A stretch of DNA of 60,000 nucleotides, from contig CAIIXF020000001.1 in assembly GCA_903813345.2 (NCBI GenBank), positions 25,039,915 through 25,099,914 on the forward strand, written 5' to 3'. Made by a program: the position numbers and the translations under genes. The notes beneath the pieces were generated by a model. It did no database searches and had not been told where the DNA came from. It worked only from the letters and a program-made list of their open reading frames with translations. Below are positions 1 to 9,301 of the stretch, in pieces. Within the stretch, counting starts at the first letter, position 1, and the number at the start of each line of letters is the position of its first letter. Source of the DNA: Owenia fusiformis (taxonomy: Eukaryota > Annelida > Polychaeta > Sabellida > Oweniidae).

Positions 1-367
1 CGATGTACAGACACAATTTTATAATTCTCCTCTTTCTGACCATCTCATTTTAATTCTCGGCAAACACAAATACGTGACTGTGTAAAATGCAGTTGAAAAC
101 TCAAATTGTGCTATGAATTCGTGCAAAAAGTATATTCATTAAAAATAACAATTTTAAATATCTGACTCGTACATAAGTTAAATACTATATTTTATAAGTA
201 CCAAAAATCAATGTGCTACGATAAAATGCCATAATTTGGTACATTTTTTACGAAAACGGTTGGGCATAATTTATCTAAAATTATATCAGATCAGCAAGTT
301 TTTACTAGGGGACTAGTTTTACTAGGGTGGCTAAAGGTGCGATAGAAAGAAACTACGGTACCTATAC

Positions 368-460
368 CAGTGGACTCCATAAAAGACGCAGTTGTGACGT
401 TATCTCCAAACAAACAATAGCGAGGCATCTTGAAGCCTACCATTCCAGCAACACAGGCTC
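368..460 (-). CDS. GC-like gene, cyclase exon with degenerate transition-state motif
   Basis: The exon encodes [20 protein letters not shown] followed by [10 protein letters not shown], clearly the [28 protein letters not shown] block of guanylate cyclases. The acceptor is tttgcag just above 460 and the donor is G|gtatag at 367. It enters in phase 1 (G|GA = Gly) and ends in phase 1. The catalytic Asn and Arg of the NxxxR motif are Thr and Phe here. The Cys of RYCLFGD, part of the purine pocket, is retained. The domain should continue in exons to the left of base 1. Confidence 0.8.
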
Positions 461-3400
461 CTGCAAAAGTCATTAAAATAAGAGTTGAAACTTGAAATAA
501 CTTGAAAAAACGCTGGATTAGAGTGGTGCGCCAAAAGACAGGATTTTCTCTATAAGAACGAGGAGTTGGGGTAAAGCTAGCCGAACACATTGGACGTTGC
601 CCGGCTTTGTCCGCTTGTCCGTTTTTTCCGAACTTGTCCGTCGTTGTTCGTCGGACAATGTTGCACGATGTCCAACCCAAACGCTCTTACATGCACGACG
701 GAGCGTTTCATTCACGCGGAAACGCTGTAAAGCGTAATAAAATGGCGGCTAATGAAGATCCCACTATGACCGTAAGTAATTGTTTTACTCGTTTCATGGT
801 GACTTATTATGTGCCATTCGATGAACAATACCCTGAGCAAAGATTTTATTTATTCAACTTCTGGTGGTAAGCTGTTATTTGCTTCATCAAAGCTCCGCAG
901 TGTAGATCGAACGAATCTGAAGTTGACGAATTGACCACAAATTACGAATTAAAGGGGCAACAAGGCCTGTAGAAAGAAAAAAGGTCAATTTTCAGCCAGA
1001 AACCATCGGCCAGACAACTTTTATCTCCGAGATAAAAATTTCCCAGCGCCCGTACGTCTAAAAATCAGCTGTTGGTTCCCGATAATCGTCCGACGCCCGG
1101 CCGATGCCTAAGCTTTCCGACCGATTTTGAACAAAACACTCATTGGAAATGGATGTGACCAATGCATTATATAGCCTATCGTAGGCTCTGAAAGCATGAA
1201 AATATTATAAGCATGAAGCTTGAAATATCATATCAAGCTGTTAACGGATCGTTTATTATGACAAATCAATTCCCATAGTCAAACAGGTCAGCTGAGTCAA
1301 AATGTAAACGTGCCTGAATGAAAACCACTCCTAAGTACAAGATGCCTGTCTACCATATGAGGCACAGCTATGTTAGCAACAGCGTCAACGAGGCTAAGTG
1401 CCATTGTAGCTATCTCCGTCACATGGTTGACTCCATTACATTCTGGTACTCCAGATGCCACCATAAATGATGCATCCCCTGGAAGTATACAGTTTTCACA
1501 GAATTGTGATCACGTTACTTAGTCCACACAATGAATGCGGATAAACCTTCATTTGAAAGAGTTTTATTAAGTCTATCTGAAAAATGCCTCATTTGTATTT
1601 AAATGGAAACTGTATAATAGTGTTTTACTTTTCAATGATCCACCCTGTATGTTAGCGGGTGGCATACTATGCTGTTAAAACTGTATCAAAATTGGACATC
1701 TTATATTTATGTGATATCTCTAACAAAAAATAAATTCCATACAGGTGCGCACCCGGGGTACAAGAGCTCATAATGATGAAATACATTCGAGTGTGTCTTC
1801 TATTTACGTTATGTCACTCACCTATTGTTTCGACCTTATAAACATCGAACAACTCCATCTTTGAGTCCAATGTCTGGTGTAGTTTATTCAGCATAACTAT
1901 CACTTGGCGAGCTGTACTTTGAGCAGAAATATGTTTGAAACCAACAATACTACCAAAGTAAATCGTACAATGGTCGAAAATTTCAGGCTTGATGGGCTGG
2001 TGATTTTTCAATCTGTCAGCGACACTTCTTGGTAGCATTTGATACAACAGAAAGTCGGTTACTCTCCTCTCTGCACTTAGATCTTCTGTTTTCTCTTTTA
2101 AAATTGAGGCGACGTTTTGAATGTCAACAGTCATTTTGTGAATAAAGAACAAAACAGTCGGACACAGAATGCAAATTCCGATGAGAATGAGAACCTGGAC
2201 GACTATTGTAGTGATAGAGTCTTTCGCTTCCTTCTCTAAAGTTAACACTATCTCGTGTGCAAGATCGTCTTGTATTATACCAAGAACATTTATCAACTCG
2301 GTCATATTTTGGAACCAATATGTTCCCATCTGTACATGCGGTCCAGTAATATTGTTTAAAGTTATGTCTATTCTCATTGATGCTATTTCCCTAGCAAATT
2401 TCATTTTCATAAATTGCTGCTCAAATCGAGAGGCAACGAGGGGATAATATTCTGTGCAAGTTTTGTAATATGTCGCGGCCATCTGTTTCTTTTTCTCGTA
2501 CGAAAGAAGTCGTTCCTTGTCAAACCCACCTAAAAACGAAAATGTAATGAATAGTTCAGTACAAGTTATCATGTGTAAACCAGAAATCCACAGGAGGTTT
2601 TGGATATGTGGTTTATCCAGAGGGATATATGCATATCTACCCGAGGGACAGTAGGGACCGATGTGCATCTCACGAGGGATAAACCCCATATCCAAACCGA
2701 CCGTACATAACTGATTTATCCTATACCCAGTAGTTTTCTAATTTTTTATTTTTTTTCATTTTTGTGAAATTATTTTTCAATTTTTTTCAAAGCGGGAAGA
2801 TATGCCCTGGGGCAGGAGATATGGCGGGAGATATGGAGGTTCGGGATATGGAAACCTCAAAATCAGGATACGGGATATATCTTACCAAATTATCTCCCTA
2901 AACTCTACTTGGCATAGGATAAGTAGCGAAGCGATATCTATCAGAACAGAATATATTATTATCATTACATCTCGACACCCTCAAACCAAACCAATGCACC
3001 CGCGCCTGTTTCACATTGACTTTCACTCAATCATCCGGCAGTCGCCTCCTGGTTTGCTAAATTCAATGCCCCGTGTGGGAATCGAACCTAAGACCATTGG
3101 TTCCAAAGTCTGTTGCTCTACCTACCGATTTATGAAGGCTTAATCAAATTGCTATCATAGGATGCGACACATTGTTACACTATATGACACGAACAAAGTT
3201 ACTGAGCATCCAGTTTTGACACTACAATCGTGTTGGTGGAGTTACATATATTTCAGTCAAATTCATGCTAAGCATAGTTTTACGGTTTCGATTTTATGAT
3301 CTCTATACATGACCCTGATGATGAACAGTCAGAATCAATCGAAAAATCTGAACCGTAAAACTGTGCTCAATGTGAATGTTAAAAATGAACTTTGCCTGAT

Positions 3401-6400
3401 ATTTCTTCCATCAAATGGCAGCCATCTTATTTTTTTGAAAACATTCTGTAAAAACAAGATCCCTTATTCGATGTGAAGATTATATTTTATATAATATATA
3501 ATTGTTTTTGTGAACACTTTTTGTTTTTTGTGCAATTGAGAAAGAAATGAACCTTGTTGAAACTCAATACCATAGTCATACAAAGGAAAATGAGGTTTAT
3601 ATCAAAAACAGTACAGTATCCAAAAAATTAAATTAAAAAACAAAAAAAAGATAAAAATTAAATTATACCTTTCATTTCATGAATAAGATACTTATTTGTA
3701 CAATTACAATATTGAGAGACCTAAACATGTATACCAGTGCCCTTGGCACGTCCGTCCGTCAATAGCTCAGCGCGGTAGTGCACTCGTCCGGAAAGCGAGG
3801 GGTCGTGGGTTCTATCCCGACAGAGGAAGAACTGACTTTTTCATATCAGTCCTTAGCGTAATAGTTCATACTATACTGTGTTTTCATTAGTACTAATTAA
3901 TAGAAAAATACCGTGAGGAAAGTTCGGCAGCTCTTCATTTGCAGATCAAATTTAATATATTAGTCTAGAATTGGTATGTTGAAAATAAAATGACATCTTA
4001 CATTTTGGCGAGCACCTTAACCATGGTTATCAAATGAAAGGAAATGGGTTCCTTTTTTGATACTGAGATTTGCCAAGATGAAAAAGGTGTCGAAGTGAGT
4101 TTTTGGGTAAAAAATGTGTTTTTTTGCAAAAAGAAATTTCCAATTGATAAAAAAAATATTTTTGAAAATTTATAATATAAAAACAGTCTTGTTGACCCTC
4201 AAAAGTCGAAATATACCATGTTTAATAAACTTGGGGGGATTTTGGGAGCTTAATAGTTTTTTCTTTGTGATTTGCATGCAATATCGACTAAAACAAGTGT
4301 ATGTTCAAAATATGATGACACCGTTAACATTTTTGACGAGCAGCTTAACCATGGTTAATAATTGAAAGGTAAATGATTCTTTTATTGATACTGAGATTTG
4401 CCAAGATGGAATATGTGTCAAAATGAGCTTTTGGGTAAAAACTGTGTTTTTGCAACAAATTTAAATTGATAAATAATATTTTTGAAAGTTTATTATATAA
4501 AATACAGTCTAGTTGACTCTCAAAAGACGACATATACCATGTTTAATCAATTTGGGGGGATTTTGGGAGCTAAATAGTTTTTTCTTTGTGATTTCCATGC
4601 AATATCAATTAAAACGAGTGTGTTCAAAATATGATCGTTACCATATTTTGACAAGCAGCTTAACAATGGGCATGTTGCTCATATTGCATGTGAAGTATTA
4701 AAGATCTCAATGGATGCAATCATTTTCATTGGAATCGACATAGAAGTATTCTGGCACTTACAATGACTAAGGTGTGCAAGCAACATTTATCATTTCGGGT
4801 AAAGGCCAAACATTCATCATAGGGAACGACAAACGGCATTCAAAATATAATATCATGAAAAAACACGCAGCGTGAACAATGAGGGAATAAGAAACATCAT
4901 TCAAAGTTGTATGGTTATGTGTCAGTCATGGAAATAAAAAAGAAAGCACAGCATGTTGAATAGAAATGTAAAGCATTGCTATTCCCACAAAGTCTTAAGA
5001 TGATCATATGTGAAACTGAGAATGAAATATATTGTTTCTTGGTTTTGCAAAGACTCATTCGTTGCTGTAATTTAAATATAAACATAAAAATACGAATACA
5101 ACTAACTTTTGATTGTACTTTTATATTTCACATAATTTTGAAGTCATTTTGTATCCTCCAACACATGCTTAATTAAGTTTTACAAAGACAATTCAAATAA
5201 TTCAAAGATTAAATAATGATGATCTAAACACTTTTATTAAGTACTTTCATTTCTCAAAATAATAATCTAAAAATATTTTTTCCCAAAGATGATATTTTAA
5301 TGTTTGGAGGATACAAAATATTGGACAGCCTAATCTAGACAACTTGAATTCACGACAGAAATACCTACACTCAATCATATATCTCCATTGTCTGCAATCG
5401 AAGATATTTTATCAAAATGTACCTTCTGGCATAGCTTTCACCAAAATAATGAATCAATAGTGTATATTAATATGTCCGATGTGTTGGAGGATACAAATAT
5501 TTGACAAATCGTATACATATAGTAAAACATACTTAATTATGTGACTAAGACATATCAAACATCCCGCTTTCAAGAGTTAGTAGCACATACATTTTATTAA
5601 CATGCTCAAAAATGTCAACGCAATCGATACATTTTAGGTTAAGAAATCCGAGTTTATATTTGCCGAAAGAATAAAATATTTCTTAATTGTCAAAAATTCC
5701 ATCATTAAAGTGATATTTTAAAAAAAGATAAGCAATGTTCCAAACAAGTACCTTGTGGTAATGATTGCTTAAAGTCTGGTCAACAAAAAATAACACATTG
5801 CATGTCCATAAAATCAACATATATGTCGCAGTCTCTAGTACAACACCAGATTTTTAAAATATCAATTATCGTAAATTGTCCCATGTGTACTTTTTGGAAT
5901 CTTTATGCAGCCGTCTTTATGTTTATAGTCACATGTTATTTCCAGGAATACATAACTCATTTAATAAATGATGTACATCTTTCGCATTTGCACAAATAGT
6001 GCACCGAGATACCCAGAAAAGAAATAATATTCCATATGCCTTCAATTGCAACAGTTGTTCCTGGCACAATCATGAGTATGTTATTAACTTGCACAAGGAT
6101 CTTGGAGTTGCACTTTTAGCTAGAATGCATTGTATCATCATGTAAGCAAGATGCTGATTGGTTCATAATTCACGGCGCTAAAATGAACTCGACGGGCGTA
6201 TAAGATGTTTTTCAACGGGTGTTAGATAATGTCTTGACACCCGCTATTGAACATTTTAACGCCGTTTAGTTTATGCCTGTATTTGTTTTAACGCGTATAG
6301 AATTCACTTCTTAACGGGCGTAATTAACGCCTTCATGGGCGTAATTAACGCCTACACAGGCGTAATTTACGCCTACACTGGCGTAAATTACGTCTGCACG

Positions 6401-7916
6401 GGCGTAATTTCACGTCTACACACCCGTAAACAACACGTGCATACATAGGGTAGGATGGCAAACCATACTATTCTGGTATTTATGTGGTGATCAACACTGG
6501 TTGTATTGATTGAACTAGTTAAGAAATAAGAAATGATTATTTAATCGTCTAATTAGTGCCTTTCGACACCACGTTCACTTTGGCAAATCTCACAAATCGT
6601 TTGTAAGGTATGAGGGATTATTTTGAAACAAGTCTCTTGGGTGCTCGCCAAAATGTAAGAACTTTTTCTTTCCAGTAGAGGCTTTTATTTGGTAAAATGC
6701 TAGACTATATAGTGATAATTATATACTTATATAAATAATGATACTTGTATAACCATATCTGCCCAGTCGGAGTAATAATCACTGGTGATCCACTCGATTA
6801 CGTTGGTTATCGAAACGAACGTTTCGGTAACAGAATGTCGGAACATCGAAGCTACGATTTTTCTTTTTTCCTTATATCACACCTTGTAGGCAGAATTCTC
6901 ACGGTATTTCGAAAAACAGCTAAGATCTGCACTTTTTACCCAAACCGTTTCTGTAACTTAAGTAAGGAATTGTATCGACGATTCTGTTGTCTTCTGAGCT
7001 CTTCTTTCGCAAACATGTACATTTTTTAAAACATATGATACTGTGTGAAAAAACGTCGTGGGGATACTGCCTACAACGCGTGAAATAGGGAAGAAAGAAA
7101 AATCGTACCTTCGACGTTCCGACATTTTGTTACCGAAACGATCCGTAATCGAGCAGATCACCAGTGAATAATAAGACTATCATATTCACCAGCTGCAAAA
7201 TAGGAAGATCCCAAAGCCCTCTCCACTCCAGTTTGTTCTTTGCTTAACACCAACATATGGTAGGCAACCAGCGTTTTCCAAATCGGCGCATCATTTGTCG
7301 CGTTCACACTTATCCCGACCCACTTCAGCAATTCATCGATGATTTTGGAATAAAATACGATGATGTCTGAAATGGTGACGTTCTTGTCGATTGTTACTCG
7401 TATTCTAAAGCCTTGAATATACGACTGCAGAGCTTTCACGTTTTTAAAATGATCCGTTGAAGATGACGATAACCAGGATTCTCCGCTTAGGTGGTGATCC
7501 AAGCCGGTATCAGTTTGTCGATAGGTTGACATTAGTTCCTTGGACAGAGAGGCATCATTGTTAGAGCTGAGGAAGAAAACCGAAATCCCTCGCTCAAGTT
7601 GCAACAGATGGACGATCTGGCCAGTTTTTGTTGAGAACACGACATTACCACGAACGCTATCTTTGTTAGCTTTATCATTAAATCTATCATGCAGAATGAC
7701 AAACGTTTGAGAGGCCAATATAATGACAGGCAGGACTGCCAGAAGCATCATACGAACGACTTGTATAGTTTTCCCCCTCTTGGTAATCGGGTCACTTGGC
7801 ACCCCGCAACACATCGTCTCACTCAGTCTTCTGGATCGTCTCCATTCAGAAATTGCTTTAGTACCATCTTGAAATATATCGGTCATCGGAACAATTTGCC
7901 GTGCGTTCTTATTCAT
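368..7916 (-). CDS. NIT-domain receptor guanylate cyclase-like gene (probable pseudo-cyclase), 3' end outside window
   Basis: Four exons read right to left: 7190-7916, 1822-2529, 1354-1478 and 368-460. The first three join in frame with GT/AG junctions. The model gives a short cytoplasmic N-terminus, TM1 (about residues 52-75), a NIT ectodomain with the [13 protein letters not shown] signature (about 104-116), TM2 (about 349-371), a linker helix with [11 protein letters not shown], and a class III cyclase domain from about residue 430. In related proteins the NIT domain is a nitrate/nitrite-type sensor and the cyclase makes cGMP at the plasma membrane. Here the cyclase motifs are altered: YFGSIVGF replaces YFSDIVGF, so the first metal Asp is Ser (about residue 436), and [13 protein letters not shown] replaces the usual NxxxR motif. 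The purine-site KVETIGD is kept. At least one exon (the 'IGIHTG' strand) is not found between 460 and 1354, and exons downstream of 368 are missing. No stop or frameshift was seen in about 1.65 kb of exon. It could be a constrained pseudoenzyme or a young relict. Confidence 0.85.
461..1353. other. Intron(s) of the GC-like gene with GC-rich repeat debris; expected exon not found
   Basis: The exon expected here should code for the R-P-x-x-x-L-x-I-R-x-G-I-H-T-G strand. No clear candidate with proper splice sites is visible. On the minus strand near 897-930 a short stretch reads [10 protein letters not shown], reminiscent of LQIRVGIHTG, but it has no GT donor. 1020-1140 contains gccggccgatg-type words also found near 20640-20760 and 36600-36690, which suggests an old dispersed repeat. 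Confidence 0.4.
742..771 (+). other. Candidate first-exon start on the plus strand (weak)
   Basis: AAAATGGCGGCTAATGAAG is a YY1-like start-codon context. It opens a 10-codon frame ([10 protein letters not shown]) followed directly by a consensus donor gtaagtaat at 772. It lies antisense inside an intron of the GC-like gene. No downstream partner exon was identified, so this may be chance or part of a repeat. Confidence 0.2.
1354..1478 (-). CDS. GC-like gene, cyclase exon ([13 protein letters not shown]...)
   Basis: The exon encodes [20 protein letters not shown] and then [22 protein letters not shown], matching the GDAYMVVSGLP...AxMALxLLDAVxxFxIPH block of guanylate cyclases. The acceptor is cttccag above 1478 and the donor is ATG|gtagac at 1353. 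It enters in phase 1 (G|GG) and leaves in phase 0. The second metal-binding Asp (GDA) is present. There is one extra residue (SF where the family has Y) right behind it. Confidence 0.85.
1822..2529 (-). CDS. GC-like gene, exon with NIT C-terminus, TM2, linker helix and start of cyclase domain
   Basis: The 708-nt open exon begins [16 protein letters not shown] (the first Gly codon is split with exon 7190-7916). It runs through the second half of the NIT domain, a hydrophobic segment around [20 protein letters not shown] (TM2), the linker helix ending [15 protein letters not shown], and [15 protein letters not shown]. It ends at KVETI with donor G|gtgagt at 1821. The acceptor is gttttag above 2529. 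The Asp of the YFSDIVGF motif is replaced by Ser. The Glu of KVETIGD, which helps set purine specificity, is intact. Confidence 0.9.
3068..3131 (-). repeat. tRNA-like SINE head (fragment)
   Basis: On the minus strand there is a perfect B box (GGTTCGATTCC) and a tRNA-like D arm (tcggtaggtagagca), spaced as in a tRNA, followed by an acceptor-like CACACGGGGC. The anticodon stem is too irregular for a working tRNA, so a tRNA-derived SINE remnant inside the GC intron is most likely. Confidence 0.5.
3751..3825 (+). repeat. tRNA-like SINE head, Ser(GGA)-like
   Basis: It has an A box TAGCTCAGCGCGG (3763-3775), a 5-bp anticodon stem CTCGT/GCGAG around loop CCGGAAA, and a B box GGGTTCTATCC (3807-3817). 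The acceptor ends pair poorly, so this looks like a SINE promoter, not a functional tRNA. Just upstream, cattactatattgagagacct-type sequence is shared with the fold-back near 45.5 kb. Confidence 0.5.
4019..4665. repeat. Two-copy direct tandem repeat, about 329-bp unit
   Basis: The blocks starting 'taaccatggtta' at about 4018 and 4347 repeat the same order of words: gatactgagatttgccaaga, ttttgggtaaaa, cataccatgtttaat, ggggggattttgggagct and caaaatatgat. A third partial start is seen near 4656. The reading frames in it are short and not conserved. Confidence 0.75.
4666..6315. other. Non-coding interior, AT-rich
   Basis: No gene seen. A 17-bp word ttgtatcctccaacac near 5150 recurs inverted near 5301 and 5480. 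Confidence 0.5.
6316..6416. repeat. Palindromic array: five copies of a 16-bp palindrome at 21-bp spacing
   Basis: GGGCGTAATTAACGCC occurs at 6316 and 6337, with variants at 6358 (AGGCGTAATTTACGCC), 6379 and 6400. Start-to-start spacing is a constant 21 bp, two helical turns. Similar cgggcgt words precede it at about 6190-6240. Each unit is self-complementary. Function is unknown. Confidence 0.8.
6780..7166. mobile_element. MITE, copy 1 of a family also at 29335-29686
   Basis: It begins CACTGGTGATCC and ends with its inverse GATCACCAGTG. Inverted arms extend over 100 bp (words cgtttcggtaac, gaacatcgaag, cttgtaggcagaatt and their inverses). It is flanked by AATAAT on both sides (probable 6-bp target duplication). 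It has no coding capacity. Its right end is 23 bp from the GC-gene splice donor at 7189. Confidence 0.75.
7190..7916 (-). CDS. GC-like gene, first coding exon: TM1 and NIT domain
   Basis: The ATG at 7916 opens 242 codons that end ...SSYFAAG with donor G|gtgaat at 7189. After a basic cytoplasmic stretch (WRRSRR, TKRGK), the hydrophobic [20 protein letters not shown] is TM1. The NIT signature [20 protein letters not shown] follows. The exon joins 1822-2529 to give ...YFAAGGFDKER, the expected GGF of the family. Translation reading past the donor runs into a stop after 12 more residues, which supports the donor. Confidence 0.9.
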
Positions 7917-8555
7917 ATCAACACCTCACACATTGAGCTTTGCAAATCTGTTATTAATGCCTCCTGGTAGGAGAATGTCATTTATATGATTATGCAAAGG
8001 CAATAACATTATGTAATACTTTTGTAATTTCATATCACTTCGCTGAGTCATACACTTGCAGTCACCCTATGTATACAGAGCGAGTGAAATTACAAGGTTA
8101 CGGGGGTGGGAGTATCACCGCGACAAGGTGGTCTAATAAACACGACTTATAGAATACTGCAGGGCTAGGTAGAAACGTTTTCTGTAACCCGAACGATCAA
8201 ATGGAGTAAGGGGTTCGAAAGCTTTTGTGCCAAGTCCTTAGAAGGTATTTATTACTCGATATAATACCTGATCTGAGGAAAACTCACCAACATTTTTTTT
8301 AATTATAACCATACCAAATCCAATAGTGTATAGTAAGCTTAGTGCATATACAGTGGCCATATGGCAAAACCAGGCAAAACAGCCCAATTAACGCCATCAT
8401 ACTAGTCAAGATTTCTTATCTCGAGTTATGTCTAAGCTACATTTTGACACTAAAGTCAATAGGGTTCAAACATCTACTTTTTGAAATAATTGGTCAATTG
8501 TGACACTACCCCCCCCCCTCTCCATCTCTCTCTCTCTCTACTTTTTTTATTCAGC
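7917..8555. promoter_or_regulatory. Upstream region of the GC-like gene
   Basis: No coding signal. The stretch 8062-8120 (tatacagagcgag, gggtgggagtatcac) recurs inverted at about 17560-17620, so it is part of the large inverted duplication described separately. A C run and a (TC)n tract lie at 8509-8540. Confidence 0.4.
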
Positions 8556-8960
8556 GGAAGTATTTAGGTGTACGGTGTCACTATTAACTGATTTGAAGCG
8601 AAAACTATGATGTAGGTTTGATGTAGGTTTTCAATGAATTAATTTGAGGAATACATAAAGTAATTCATGTTTGATTTCGTACATGTATTCAATTTGGAGG
8701 ACATTTACCTTTCTAATTTCGATTTTTTTCGTTGTTAATCTACCCATGTAATTGGTCGGTTGGAAAATTGTGTTTTTTACACATTTCCTTTGATCGTTTT
8801 CACCCCTGTCGTCTAAGAGTGCCGAATATTTTTTATGAGAATATGTTTTTCTAGACTACACAATTTAACACGGTTGAAGGTTTAATAAATATTCATGAAT
8901 TTGGTATAGTTTAAGAAAATGAAAAATGTACGTTGTCATCTCCAATGTACGTTGTCCCGG
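8556..8960. repeat. Left outer arm of a 9.5-kb decayed inverted duplication
   Basis: It matches the reverse complement of 17030-17452 with many substitutions and small indels. Shared words include gtgtcactatt, aaactatgatgt, ggacatttacctttctaatt, gtcgtctaagagtg/cgacactcttaggcgac, atgagaatatgttt and tacgttgtc. No gene was recognised in either arm. Confidence 0.75.
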
Positions 8961-9301
8961 TACTTGAAATGCATGAGATATAATATTAAACAATGCAATG
9001 ATTTAATTTCAAAACGCATTAAGGGTTTTATGAGTAACAAGTGATGTTCAACGAACATGTTCATGTATCCCTGGTACAGATTAACAGGTAAAAGTGATTT
9101 TTTTACCCCTTGTTGAATGCTATTTCATTTTATGAAAGTGTTAATATGGTGATTAATATTTGATCTGACCATAGGGTGTTATCTTCCAACCTCTTTGACC
9201 ATTCGGCGTCGGTACGTTACGTTATGTTATGTTGCACTTTATGAATTTTAATAATCTTAAGGAGATCTATACGAGCTAATCGAAGATGACTTTCAAAATC
9301 C

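Larger units (their letters stand above)
3997..6659. mobile_element. 2.7-kb non-coding element with about 100-bp diverged terminal inverted repeats
   Basis: The left end CTTACATTTTGGCGAGCACC is repeated inverted at 6640-6659. The similarity continues inward through a 'gagatttgccaa...gtgtcgaa' block (left about 4066-4095, right about 6555-6590). No transposase is seen. The interior holds a 2-copy tandem repeat (4019-4665) and a 21-bp-period palindromic array (6316-6416). The flanks show no clear target duplication. Confidence 0.55.

Noticed and set aside
897-930. Minus-strand [10 protein letters not shown] as the missing cyclase exon
   Set aside because: Similarity is limited to a few residues, one codon is missing, and there is no GT donor in the right phase. 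Kept only as a remark.
2802-3143. 113-codon plus-strand frame as a gene
   Set aside because: Its end is the antisense of a tRNA-like B box, and the start lies in a low-complexity gggagatatgg stretch. No protein family is recognised.
6316-6416. CRISPR array
   Set aside because: Units are palindromes separated by 5 bp with no spacer-length unique sequence, and this is an animal genome.
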